Part shown: one piece after another, positions 44,097 through 54,179 of the stretch
Numbering within the stretch: the first letter of the stretch is position 1
How the letters are laid out: each line of letters starts with the position of its first letter
Source of the DNA: Halomonas eurihalina
GTDB lineage: Bacteria > Pseudomonadota > Gammaproteobacteria > Pseudomonadales > Halomonadaceae
Length of the DNA stretch: 64,000 nucleotides
Assembly: GCF_008274785.1 (NCBI RefSeq)
Contig: NZ_VTPU01000002.1
Span: forward strand, 1 to 64,000
Direction: 5' to 3'
Program-made: the position numbers and the translations under genes
Notes under the pieces: generated by a model
Databases searched by the model: none
Told to the model about the DNA's origin: nothing
Seen by the model: only the letters and a program-made list of their open reading frames with translations

Positions 44097-45338
44097 ATGA
44101 TTAATAAAAGCAAAGAAGTCATGCCAGAAAGGCGAAAAGTGCTGTTGCTCGTGGGTGTTGGAGTTATGGCCGAAGGGTATTTACAGGCTGCTCAACAACG
44201 AGATCTAGATGTTGCAGTGGTCGAGACGAGCGGACGTCTTAAAGAGTTGCGTTCCAAGTTTAGCTGCATTGTTGAAGGAGAAGAGGTTAAGGCATCGGTA
44301 TGCTTGGATGAAGCTTGGGTCTTGCCAGCTCTGAACTTGGCGAAACGAGTTAACCCAGCAGCTGTTCTCGGCTTTGCTGAACCCCAGATTATGAGCGCCT
44401 CAATTGTACAAGAGGAACTAGGCTTGCCCGGCCCCAGTGTGCGAGCCGCTACCGTATCACGGAATAAAGCTACTCAACGAAGTCTTTTTGAAAATGCGGG
44501 AATTGATCAACCTGAGTGGATATTGGTGGGAGGGTTAGGTGAGGCAAAAGCCTGGGCCACTTCCCGCTTTCCGGTTGTGGTGAAGCCTCTATCGCGGATG
44601 GGGAGTAGCGGCGTGGAGCGAATCGATGATGATGCCAGCTGGAAGGATGCATTATGTCGCCGTGGTACTGAGGGGCCTCTTCTCGTAGAAGAATATATAG
44701 AAGGTGACGAATTTAGTATTGAAGCACTTATATCTGAAGGGCGCATAATTTTTTCCAATATTACGAGAAAAACTACTTCAGGTGCCCCGCACTTCGTTGA
44801 GCTCGCGCATGTTGCTGGATATGCTGTTGAACAGCCGGATCTTGCACAAGACGCACTTGTGATTCTCCAGAAAGTAGTAAAAAAAATTGGCGTTCAATCT
44901 TCGATAGTTCATCTAGAGTTCAAGCGTCGCCCAAGTGGTAGAGTGGCAGTCATAGAAATAGCAGTTAGGACACCTGGTGATCATATCATGGAGCTTATTT
45001 TTCGATCATATGATTTCAATATATACGCGGCCGCACTCGATTTAGCATTTGGCAACGAATTGCAAGATGTAAAATTTATGCGCCGCGTGCAGCTGGCTGG
45101 TGTGCAGTACGTTGATTCAACTCTAACTGGAAAAATTAATAATATCAGAAATCTTGCATGGGATCAAATTCCTGGGTACGAGAGAAGCCATATAATGAAG
45201 AAAACTGGTGATTCCGTGAAGCCTGCTAGCGAAACGAGGGACCGAGTAGGATATGTGATCATCACACAGCCAACCCTGAAATCACTTGAAACTTCAATGC
45301 GCAGTGTGGTTGAGAGCTTCTTCATCTCAGTCTCGTAA
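44097..45338 (+). CDS. ATP-grasp ligase 3, L-amino-acid-ligase-like
   Basis: The 413-residue protein is an ATP-grasp ligase of a different branch from ligases 1 and 2. It has a PreATP-grasp start (KVLLLVGVGVMAEGYL), FPVVVKPLSRMGSSGV, LLVEEYIEGDEFSIEALI and the terminal VIEIAVRTPGDHIMELI, the phrase typical of the BacD/TabS/dapdiamide-type dipeptide ligases. It would join an amino acid to the cluster intermediate. The ATG at 44097 with AAAGGAATGAG is preferred over one at 44052. It stands 238 bases after the operon with its own likely promoter and is even richer in A+T, which suggests a later addition to the cluster. Confidence 0.83.
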   Translation: MINKSKEVMPERRKVLLLVGVGVMAEGYLQAAQQRDLDVAVVETSGRLKELRSKFSCIVEGEEVKASVCLDEAWVLPALNLAKRVNPAAVLGFAEPQIMSASIVQEELGLPGPSVRAATVSRNKATQRSLFENAGIDQPEWILVGGLGEAKAWATSRFPVVVKPLSRMGSSGVERIDDDASWKDALCRRGTEGPLLVEEYIEGDEFSIEALISEGRIIFSNITRKTTSGAPHFVELAHVAGYAVEQPDLAQDALVILQKVVKKIGVQSSIVHLEFKRRPSGRVAVIEIAVRTPGDHIMELIFRSYDFNIYAAALDLAFGNELQDVKFMRRVQLAGVQYVDSTLTGKINNIRNLAWDQIPGYERSHIMKKTGDSVKPASETRDRVGYVIITQPTLKSLETSMRSVVESFFISVS

Positions 45339-45520
45339 TAGAAATATGGCGACCAAATTTCTAAACTCAAAATATCTAAGAGCGTTTAAGTCGGCGCCGG
45401 ATTTATTGAGAACCTTGGTGTAGGCTTGGAATTTCCCGTGTCTAGTGGATACTTTCAAGTTTTGGTTGGAGCTATAGTTGAGGCTGAGCTAAGGAAGTGA
45501 ATTTAACCAAGTTTATATAT

Positions 45521-45544
45521 CAGGGTTGCCTTCCTGCAACCCTG
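45521..45544. terminator. Hairpin between convergent genes
   Basis: A perfect 9-base stem (CAGGGTTGC/GCAACCCTG) with a 6-base loop lies between ligase 3 and the converging membrane-protein gene. There is no clear T-run, so it is a probable but weak bidirectional terminator. No gene is seen in 45339-45566. Confidence 0.5.
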
Positions 45545-45566
45545 ACATGTTATATTCTTGTGCAGT

Positions 45567-46127
45567 CTATTTTGAGGGGAGGTCACTTGAATCTTTAGCA
45601 GCTGAGTCTTCGTCCAAAAATCTCGTCACTGTGCTTAAAAAAACCAGCGCTCCTAAGTTTTCACTTAGACTTCTCATTGCATCTCCGATGGTCTTAGCTA
45701 TATTGTGCGAGTCTTCTCGTTCCATGCTATTCACTTTCCCTGAATTCGACATCTCGATTAGATCATCAATGCTCTTTGCTATGGTATTAAGGTCGCGAGC
45801 GGACTGAATAACGCTCTCGCTTCCAGGAAGGCCGAATACGTGACGTGTTCTATTATACCAAGGGATTGTCCAAAGCCCTTGCATCAGTTTAGCCGCATGT
45901 TTCTTAAGAACCGTTGAGGTCTCAGCATCACAACTAACCATATTCTCTCCTCCAGCTCTCTCAAGAAATGTATTCGTTATGGATCCCATTTCTTTTTTAA
46001 GATCAGTTGCCGGCTCTATGATCATCCTCATAACCAGCTGTCCTATCAAAAAAACTGAAACACCTGTTACTATGGTGACAAATACGCTCAAATCACTCTC
46101 CTTATGTTCGCCATACTCTCCACTCAC
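45567..46127 (-). CDS. Hypothetical membrane-anchored protein
   Basis: The 186-residue product has one strong N-terminal membrane segment (VFVTIVTGVSVFLIGQLVM) followed by a soluble, helical, charged domain. I do not recognise a family. It begins at a GTG that overlaps the stop of the SRAP remnant, and A+T content is high like ligase 3. It may belong to the cargo of the island. A role in phage or plasmid exclusion would be guesswork. Confidence 0.6.
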   Translation of the reverse strand: MSGEYGEHKESDLSVFVTIVTGVSVFLIGQLVMRMIIEPATDLKKEMGSITNTFLERAGGENMVSCDAETSTVLKKHAAKLMQGLWTIPWYNRTRHVFGLPGSESVIQSARDLNTIAKSIDDLIEMSNSGKVNSMEREDSHNIAKTIGDAMRSLSENLGALVFLSTVTRFLDEDSAAKDSSDLPSK

Positions 46128-46585
46128 GATGCCGAGGATAGTATATAGGGATTACTTATTGGTTTCTTGCTGTATGTTTTATCTACGAGGGTGGCCTTCA
46201 GGTCGCAGCGCAAGGCCGGTTCAAGCAAGTAGTCCAGCTCATAGGTGTTGGTAACCTCTGGTGACAGCCACTTCTCGTAGGCTTCCTCGGGCAGCCACAT
46301 CGGCACTGACTTTCGATGAATGTTCTCCAACGGCTTGATCCCAGGCAGTGTGATGATGGATGCGGAGTAAACGATCTCGCCTGTTACCTTGTCCGTCCAT
46401 TCTTTGTAGATCCCGCCAAAGGCGATGGCTCTACCGTCCGCCGGTTCCAGGAGATGTGGGTTCTTGCCATCCTGGCTCTCGACGAAGAAAGTGGCCGGCA
46501 CGATGCACCTCCTGTGCCGATACTCCGGTTTCTTCCCCACCTTGTAGTACCGCGTATTTACTGAGAAGTACCCTAAACACGACAA
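46124..46585 (-). pseudogene. SRAP/YedK-type peptidase lacking its N terminus
   Basis: The reading NTRYYKVGKKPEYRHRRCIVPATFFVE, AIAFGGIYKEW and the end region PLENIHRKSVPMWLPEEAYEKWL match the middle and end of SOS-response-associated peptidases (YedK/HMCES), which crosslink to abasic sites in single-stranded DNA through Cys2. The first third, including MCGR with the active Cys, is missing, replaced by helicase sequence and a terminator. It cannot be functional. Confidence 0.8.
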
Positions 46586-46586
46586 G

Positions 46587-46611
46587 AAAAAAGCCCCTCC
46601 GAAGAGGGGCT
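46587..46611 (-). terminator. Terminator after the helicase remnant
   Basis: On the minus strand AGCCCCTC-TTCG-GAGGGGCT is followed by T6, directly after the helicase stop at 46617. Confidence 0.85.
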
Positions 46612-46616
46612 GGGGG

Positions 46617-47690
46617 TCAAGCGACCAGTTGCCTGGCCAACTCCATCTCGACCGACTCGCCATCACTGTTGAGCGCATCCAGGCCCGACTCGGGTATGTC
46701 CCCGGATGTACTCTGTGCCACAGCAATTTTGCTGGCCATCAGCCGCAGACAGGCGATCTGCGAGGTCTCGGCGTAGCCGAAGAACACCACGCGCACCGCC
46801 CGATGCTGTCCGATACGCCAGGACCGCCGCGCAGCTTGCTGGAGTGTGTATACGTTCCAGCCCGTCTGCATGAACGCGATCGTCGGAAAGTCGAGAAGGT
46901 CCAGTCCTGTCTTCACCAACTCGGGATTGGTGATCAGGATATCGATACCTTTCTCTACCTGGTCCGCGATCCAGTCCTCGCGACGGCTGGTGTCGATGCT
47001 CGAGCGCAGCACGGCCACTTTCAACCCTGCCTGCTCGAGGACGCGCTTCAGGCGGCTCGTCGTGTCACGCTTACCGGTATAGGTGGAGTAGACCAGGACC
47101 TTGCGGCCCTCAGCCTTCTCTGACCGACACATCGCGACCAGCTCGTCCTCCTTGGGCATCGTCGACTCGTCATCAAAGATCGACTTGGAGAAGTTGATCA
47201 AAGCCCGCGATCGCGGGTGTTTGACCGTCTCAGGCCGAAAACAGCAATCAGGCCACGCCAGAAGGACATTGAGCACCACGCCCAGCAAGGTGGTGTCCTT
47301 GTGTGCCAGCGCTTCCTTGAGCGCCTGTGTCAGCTCCCGGGAGAGCCTGTCATAGGCACGGGCCTGTTCTGACGACATCGGTACTTCCACGAACTCCTCG
47401 TCATACGGCGGCAGTACATCGCCGCCGATGTCCTGGAGCTTGAGAAACACCGTGAAGGGCAGCACATAACGCAGTATGCCCTTCGGCCCGAAGCCTGGTG
47501 CCTTGACCGTGCGCACCGACGTTTTCCGGCCCTTCGCCGTCTTGTTCCAGCACCCTCGCGCTCCGAGTAGCGATCATGCTCTTTCCACTCCACGGCATGC
47601 AGGGCGGGACGGTCGCCAACCGCCGCGCTCGCTTGAACCAGATGCCTGGCTGTTAGACCTTTGCCGCGGGGTGCGCAGCCTTATGTAACC
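46617..47690 (-). pseudogene. SNF2-family helicase, C-terminal part
   Basis: The open part (299 codons, 47516 to 46617) holds the helicase C domain of a SNF2-like ATPase: KVLVYSTYTGKRDTTSRL, DILITNPELVKTGLDLLDFPTIAFMQ and the motif VI region QAARRSWRIGQHRAVRVVF. The upstream part up to about 47690 is recognisable only in other frames (AVEWKEHDR), and the N-terminal ATPase half is gone. Such helicases are common core genes of PFGI-1-like ICEs. Confidence 0.78.
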
Positions 47691-48659
47691 GCTGCGTGTG
47701 CTGTGCATCCCACATGAACCCTTTCCCGCGGCGACGCATCAGTCGGCGAGTGCGAGATTTGAGTGACGTGGCTGAAATGCCACTGGAGTTCATCAATGAA
47801 CAGGCGATCCTCAAATTCGAGGATGCGGTTGGTGGCGGCTGTCAGTTTTCCCAACCACCGTCGTCCAACCTCCCGGATCGCAGCTGACTCATGTCCAATC
47901 GGCCAATGCTGGACATGAGACGCAGCATCAGCTGTTCCTCGGGCATTTCCAGCGAAAAGACGAAGATTGGGGAATTGGCAAGCACAGTGTTGCCTGCCGT
48001 GGCGATCAGCGCATTCTCGACGAAGTTCATTCCCAGGGTGGTCTTGCCTTGAGAAGGCCGTCCGGCGATGACAATCAGGTCCGAGCACTGCCAACCACAG
48101 GTGAGGTTATCGAGATCCTTGTAGCCAGTGGGTGTCCCCGTAATGCCATCCTTGGCATTGAAGGCGCGATCGATCGTGTCGATCGCTGACGACAGGGCAG
48201 AGCGAATACCAGCGGACTGAGTCTGGCGATCTTCAGCCAGCTCAAACAGCTGTCGCTCGGTAGTTTCGATCAATGCCTTATTGAGTAGGTTGCCCTCCAG
48301 TGCTTGCTGGTTGAGATCACGCCCCATGCGGGAGAGCTGTCGGCGGAGCTGATGCTCGCGCACGATGTCGGCATACGCCACGATGTTGGCCGTGGTCGGT
48401 GTGTTGCGTGCGATTTCCGTCATGCAGGCCAGCCCACCTACTGGTCTCGAGCTTTCCGTCACGCTCCAGAAGCTCCGAGATCGTCACCACATCCAACGGC
48501 TGGTTCGCGTATGGCTTGGAAGATAAGGCGAAGGGAGTAGCAGTAGAACGCCTTGGCATCGATGATTTCGCAGATGTCGCCCCACTTGCTGTTGTCAAGC
48601 ATCAGCGTGCCTAGGGTGGATTGTTCTGCCTCAATGTTGTGGGGAGGTACGAGCTCCAT
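47690..48659 (-). pseudogene. dnaB: DnaB-like replicative helicase, frameshifted and truncated
   Basis: The gene starts at 48659 with VPPHNIEAEQSTLGTLMLDN, a normal DnaB N terminus, then shifts frame near 48500. The long middle frame (48462 to 47842) holds LIVIAGRPSQGKTTLGMNF, the Walker A of DnaB, and FVFSLEMPEEQLMLRL. A further shift near 47850 is followed by ILEFEDRLFID, and homology stops near 47690 where helicase sequence begins. soj-dnaB order is the left end of PFGI-1-type ICEs. Confidence 0.85.
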
Positions 48660-48692
48660 GGCTTCAACGTCGTTAGGCGCGAGGGATTGGCA

Positions 48693-49567
48693 TCAGTGAA
48701 CATGGCCCACCCCCGGTTTATCTGTACCCGGCTCGCGATTGGGCTTGGTCGCCCCGACCGCGTGGATAGCCTCGGCCCATTCGAGGTAGAGGTCGGCAGC
48801 GATGGCCTTGATCTGATCGGCGCAAGACGGTGCCTTACGACCAGAAGGGTTGCGATGCTCCGGCTGGCTTTGGAGCGCTGCTGAGCGATACGCGGAAAGA
48901 TTGACCAGCGGCGTGTCGAGCACACGAATGCCATGATCCTCGACTTCGGCGTACATGCTGCGGATGCTGTCCGATATATCGCGGGCATCCTTCAGCTAAT
49001 CGGTCATCTTGTTGAGGAGGATCGAGACGGGAGGGACATCGAAGCGCGTGTACTGAGTGAGCTCACGCATCTCGCTGAGCATCCCCTGTGCACCACGCAC
49101 GAATTCACGGGCAGTCAGCAACTCGGGGGCAATGGGGGAAACGAGGTGATCAGCAGCGAGAACGGCCATCTCGAGCAGGATAGAGCGAGCGCCCAGTGTA
49201 TCGATGAGGATGGCGTCGTAGCGATCCGAGAAGCGTTCGAGTAACCCGATCAGGCGGAACCGACCATTGGGTGCGTTGAGCAGCAGCTGCTGCAACTGAT
49301 TCCGATAGTCGTTGGAGACAACGATATCGAGATTGGGAATGGACGTCCGGGATATGATCTGGTCGAGGTCAGCCAGGTCAGTGGCGAGCAGTTTGTACAC
49401 CCCGCAGGAGCAGGATGGGTCAGCTCATAATAGGAAAGGGTAGGCTGGGAGTCCGGGTCAATGAGGAGGGCCTTGAATTCTGCATCAGCGAGCAAGCCGC
49501 CAAGGTTGGCGGTCGTGGTGGTTTGCTGACGCGCGCTCTTGGAAGGGATGATGGATGCGATGCGCAT
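48693..49567 (-). pseudogene. parA: ParA/Soj partition ATPase, frameshifted (right copy)
   Basis: The gene starts at 49567 (MRIASIIPSK...TTTTANLGGLLADA), with a damaged Walker A. It shifts frame near 49400 into DLDQIISRTSIPNLDIVVSND and RYDAILIDTLGARS, and again near 48990 into the C-terminal LYLEWAEAIHAVG. The total of about 290 codons is normal for the family. It stands between dnaB and the right tRNA end, 104 bases from the att site. Confidence 0.83.
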
Positions 49568-49670
49568 GCAAAAGCCCCGTGTCGCGATAGGCGAACGGGG
49601 CAAGCATATATCTACAGAGGAGGCGCCTTGGCGCTGTTCCGCAACCCTGCGATGTTAAAGGGTTTCCCGA

Positions 49671-49724
49671 TGGTGCCGGCACCAGGAGTCGAACCCGGGA
49701 CCTACTGATTACAAGTCAATTGCG
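49671..49724 (-). other. attachment site: tRNA-Thr(UGU) 3' half, right copy
   Basis: The sequence equals the left att copy at 27171-27224, with anticodon loop CTTGTAA, T loop and CCA end but no 5' half. The two sites are direct repeats 22.5 kb apart and would be the sites for excision of the segment between them. Confidence 0.82.
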
Positions 49725-49941
49725 GGTTTCTGGGCGGCTGGAATAGCGCAGTCGCCATGCGCTATGAAAATTGTCATTCCCCAAGCGTGCAAGGAGGGCC
49801 TATTCCGGCCTATTTGCTCTATTGCACTACATTGGCGCTTAGAAGCATGGCCAACACCGACAGGGATGTCAACCCACCAATCATACGTTGTGGCTAAGTG
49901 AGGAGGGGCATCCCTCCTCACCTCTCACCGCCCCTGTTTAG

Positions 49942-50895
49942 CTAAACTGGCACACACCTGTTCAACGCACGGCGCATCGCTTCAACGTCTGGATGTATGT
50001 ACTCCATCGTGGTGCGTATGTCGGAGTGGTTCAGGATGTTCTGCGTGATATGGATATTCCTTTCGGGACTATTCATGAGACTCGTTCCCAGGAAGTGACG
50101 GAAACGGTGAGGAGACATCTTGTACCCCGTGAGCTCCGACAACGACTGAAAGAATCTCTCTACCTGCCATGTATCCATCGTCGTTCTTTTATGGCGATGG
50201 CTAAACCGGTTCACATTAAAGAGTTGATCCTCTCTTTTGAACCCAGAGTTATGAGCAGCGACTATTAATTGACGCATATATGGATACAGCCCATCAGGTA
50301 TTGGAATTATACTCTCAGAATGCGTTTTCGATCCTACAGCGGACGTACGGAAAACACGTTTTTTCAGATTTACGTCACCAGCCTCTATGTGCAACAACTG
50401 GTTCAATCGTATTCCCGTGTAGAAGAATGTTTCCATCAGGCTCTGCCAGAACCAGGCAGGATGTATTTTTGAGCGTTCATCGTAGCAATGTTCATACCGT
50501 CGGCAGACCTCAAGCACCTCCCTGGCATAGCGTATCTGCAAGGGTTGCAACGATCTTTTGGGTACCTTTGGTTGCTTGACCGATACATCCAGGAAAGGAT
50601 TTTTGTAACACGCAATCAACTGATGCTTGATACCGAAGCTATAGAGCGCCTTGAGGTGCCTCACGTAGTTATTCCAGCTTGATTCAGTGATGCCATCAGG
50701 CTTGTCCCTGGTGCGAATGATCGACACCCGCCAATCAATCACCATCTGTCGTGTCACCATGCTTGGATAAGCTTCATGGCCTAAGTAACGACGGAACAAT
50801 CGGACGACACCTGTGTAGGTGCTTACGGTTTTAGGGCGAAGATGTTTGTCAGCAGCATAACGACTCAACAATTCCAAGAACGACACATCATTCAT
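49942..50895 (-). CDS. int: ICE tyrosine recombinase/integrase, intact
   Basis: The 317-residue protein is a tyrosine recombinase with a SAM-like N-terminal DNA-binding domain (FLELLSRYAADKHLRPKTVSTYTGVVRLF) and the catalytic residues Arg in FYTGIRLNQLL, HRFRH, His in LNHSDIRTT and the Tyr in MEYIHP. It lies between the tRNA-Thr end and the relaxase gene, the standard right-end layout of PFGI-1-like ICEs. It is the only undamaged ICE gene in the window, so excision of the island remains possible in principle. The GC-rich relaxase frame overlaps its start by eight bases. Confidence 0.93.
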   Translation of the reverse strand: MNDVSFLELLSRYAADKHLRPKTVSTYTGVVRLFRRYLGHEAYPSMVTRQMVIDWRVSIIRTRDKPDGITESSWNNYVRHLKALYSFGIKHQLIACYKNPFLDVSVKQPKVPKRSLQPLQIRYAREVLEVCRRYEHCYDERSKIHPAWFWQSLMETFFYTGIRLNQLLHIEAGDVNLKKRVFRTSAVGSKTHSESIIPIPDGLYPYMRQLIVAAHNSGFKREDQLFNVNRFSHRHKRTTMDTWQVERFFQSLSELTGYKMSPHRFRHFLGTSLMNSPERNIHITQNILNHSDIRTTMEYIHPDVEAMRRALNRCVPV

Positions 50896-51238
50896 CTGAA
50901 ACTCCCTTTTCTCCCTTGGTAGTTACAAGAGTCAAAACCCAGTTATCAGGTGGGATCTTCTGACTCACAAACCCAGGATCCTTGATCAAATAACCCATCA
51001 AAGTCCCGGTTTTATTCTGTCCTTCGACAGAAACTTTATGAATATTCTGCCCTTGGGTTCTGACATGTGCACCCAACTTTTGGAATCGCTTCTGAACCGT
51101 TTGCCATTGATTTTTTTCATTCAACACGCTGGTACAGAAACGCTTAAAAATGCCGGGGCTGACAAGGAAGTAGGTACCATTAACGGTATGTACCGGGGCC
51201 TTTGTGTCATTGATAACGATGGAATGGTCCGCTAGACC
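50888..51238 (-). pseudogene. Relaxase C-terminal fragment cut by an IS
   Basis: About 115 codons of the relaxase C-terminal domain (LADHSIVINDTKAPVHTVNGTYFLVSPGIF to the end) remain, nearly identical to the left copy. The 5' part is replaced by the IS at 51239. Sequence beyond the IS does not resume the relaxase gene, so a deletion accompanied or followed insertion. Confidence 0.88.
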
Positions 51239-51254
51239 TGTAGTGGCATAGTGA

Positions 51255-52486
<1,232 letters not shown>

Positions 52487-52562
52487 CCACTACACTCATC
52501 CACCGACAGAAAGCGCACATCCGGCGATGTCCTCGCGGCCAGGCCTCGCTTGACCGCCCGCT

Positions 52563-52961
52563 TCATGATGCCGTCAAAGCGGTCCAACTCAGTTGCAATT
52601 GCCGACTGACAGCCTGAATCGACGCCTCCTTCAGCCACTCAATCACGAGGGCCTCAAAGAGCGCGGTGTAACGACTATTGCCTTCTGCCCAAGGCACCTG
52701 GATCGTCAGGCAGCCGTGTTCTGGGCAACGGACACGTGGCACATTCGCCACCACCTGGGTCTGGAACTGACAGGTGTCGAGATGTCGCCACTGACGGCGT
52801 CGTTTGTCGTATCGCGGGGAAGGTTGGCCACACCGGGGACAGCATAGGCTGGCAGAAGCCTCGCATTCGACCAGACCGCTATCCTCATCAAGGTCCACAT
52901 GGCTGACGAACCATGGAGTGGAAAGGCCGAGGATACGTTCGTATAGCGGGTTCTGGTGCAT
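52563..52961 (-). pseudogene. ISL3-family transposase, N-terminal fragment
   Basis: The 132 codons hold the start of an ISL3 transposase: YERILGLSTPWFVSHVDLDEDSG, the zinc motif CPRCG...YDKRRRQWRHLD and VRCPEHGC. The DDE domain is missing after residue 130. It is the first of several IS remnants in 52.5-55.2 kb. Confidence 0.85.
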
Positions 52962-53264
52962 GGTCTTCCCATCATAGTGTGATCATGACAGGAACTATGA
53001 TGGAAGAACTGAAGGCCAGTTGGAACCAGCACCCACTACATTAGATGATGACCCATATTTGAACAGATATGGCGTGGTATAGTATCTCTCTTCACTTCTT
53101 CGGCCTTTGCAGAAGTTTCCTCATGGCTCCGATACCGTCCAAGCGGCTTGGTCGTAACGCTGCGTCTCATGTAGACTTGGGTATCAACTGGAACATAATG
53201 TTGATTGGGCATGGTCAGGTTTGCAGGTAGATCTGGCAAAATTACCGAGAAAGGACGGCGCACC

Positions 53265-54179
53265 TTGAGTCTCTCTCAAACTCTCACCCGGTGGTTCCTC
53301 TCTTTTAAGAGCAACAATTTCGAGACGGCAGCCATTCTCAAGAAACACGTCAGGGACATTGGCACGCAAAAGGCGCCGGATGTCCCGACATCGTTGCGGT
53401 CCCTGTGCGACGTCAGTGAATTCTGGCTCCACGACCAGAGGATCATCCAGTTGACGCCCAAGGAGAAGAAGTCAGACGATCATATCCTCTACATCCACGG
53501 TGGCGGTTACATTCACGAGTTGGTGCGCGCCCATTGGTCCATCATCACGCAGCTGGTAAAGCACACGGGTGCGACCATCACGGTGCCGCTCTACGCCTTG
53601 GCGCCGAAACATGATCATACCAAAGCAACGCCCATGATGGATGCGCTCTACGATCAGATTACCGTTGACAGGGCAGGACAACGGACCTTCGTTGCCGGTG
53701 ACAGTGCAGGCGGTAACTTCACACTCAGCCTAGCGCTCCGCCGACGCGATGCCGGCAAGTCGCTCCCGGATGGGCTCATTCTCTATTCTCCATGGCTGGA
53801 TTTCCAGCTTAAGGCCGATGGCATTCGCGACGTCGAGCCGAAGGACATAATGCTGGGCGTCGGTGGCATTCTTGTGTGCAGCCAATGGTGGGCCGGTAGT
53901 GCTGATCATGCGTCTTCGTATTTCAGCATGGTCAATGCCGACCCGGAAGGGCTGCCCCCTGTCGCGATCTTCAACGGAGACCTGGATCTTCTGGTCGTCG
54001 ACGCGCGTCGCTTCGCTGACCTTTGTAGGTCGCGGGGGGTCGAAACCTTCTACAAGGAATATCCAGGCGGGTTTCACGTTTTCATGGGAGCCACGTTCAC
54101 ACCAGAGGCTCGCGACGTGTTTCGTGAGACGAGAAGGTTCATGGACCAAGCAAACACACCATTGCGTAAACACAGGTAG
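53265..54179 (+). CDS. Hormone-sensitive-lipase-family esterase
   Basis: The 304-residue protein has the family IV (HSL) motifs: oxyanion-hole HGGGYIH, nucleophile GDSAGGNFT, and the later acid in NGDLDLLVVD and base in GGFHVFMG. Such enzymes hydrolyse short-chain acyl esters. I choose a TTG start at 53265 behind AAAGGA, giving MSLSQTLTRWFLSF, the usual start of the group. A TTG at 53205 or ATG at 53211 would add about 20 residues. It has no signal peptide. The neighbours are IS remnants upstream and a BASS carrier downstream on the other strand. Confidence 0.82.
   Translation: MSLSQTLTRWFLSFKSNNFETAAILKKHVRDIGTQKAPDVPTSLRSLCDVSEFWLHDQRIIQLTPKEKKSDDHILYIHGGGYIHELVRAHWSIITQLVKHTGATITVPLYALAPKHDHTKATPMMDALYDQITVDRAGQRTFVAGDSAGGNFTLSLALRRRDAGKSLPDGLILYSPWLDFQLKADGIRDVEPKDIMLGVGGILVCSQWWAGSADHASSYFSMVNADPEGLPPVAIFNGDLDLLVVDARRFADLCRSRGVETFYKEYPGGFHVFMGATFTPEARDVFRETRRFMDQANTPLRKHR

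Larger units (their letters stand above)
49565..51238. repeat. 1.67-kb direct repeat, right copy
   Basis: This is the partner of 27065-28729. It holds the parA start, tRNA end, intact integrase and the relaxase 3' end. Homology ends exactly at the left end of the IS at 51239. Confidence 0.9.

Noticed and set aside
34497..45338. Calling it a phosphonate cluster like pantaphos
   Set aside because: No PEP mutase or phosphonopyruvate decarboxylase is present in the window.
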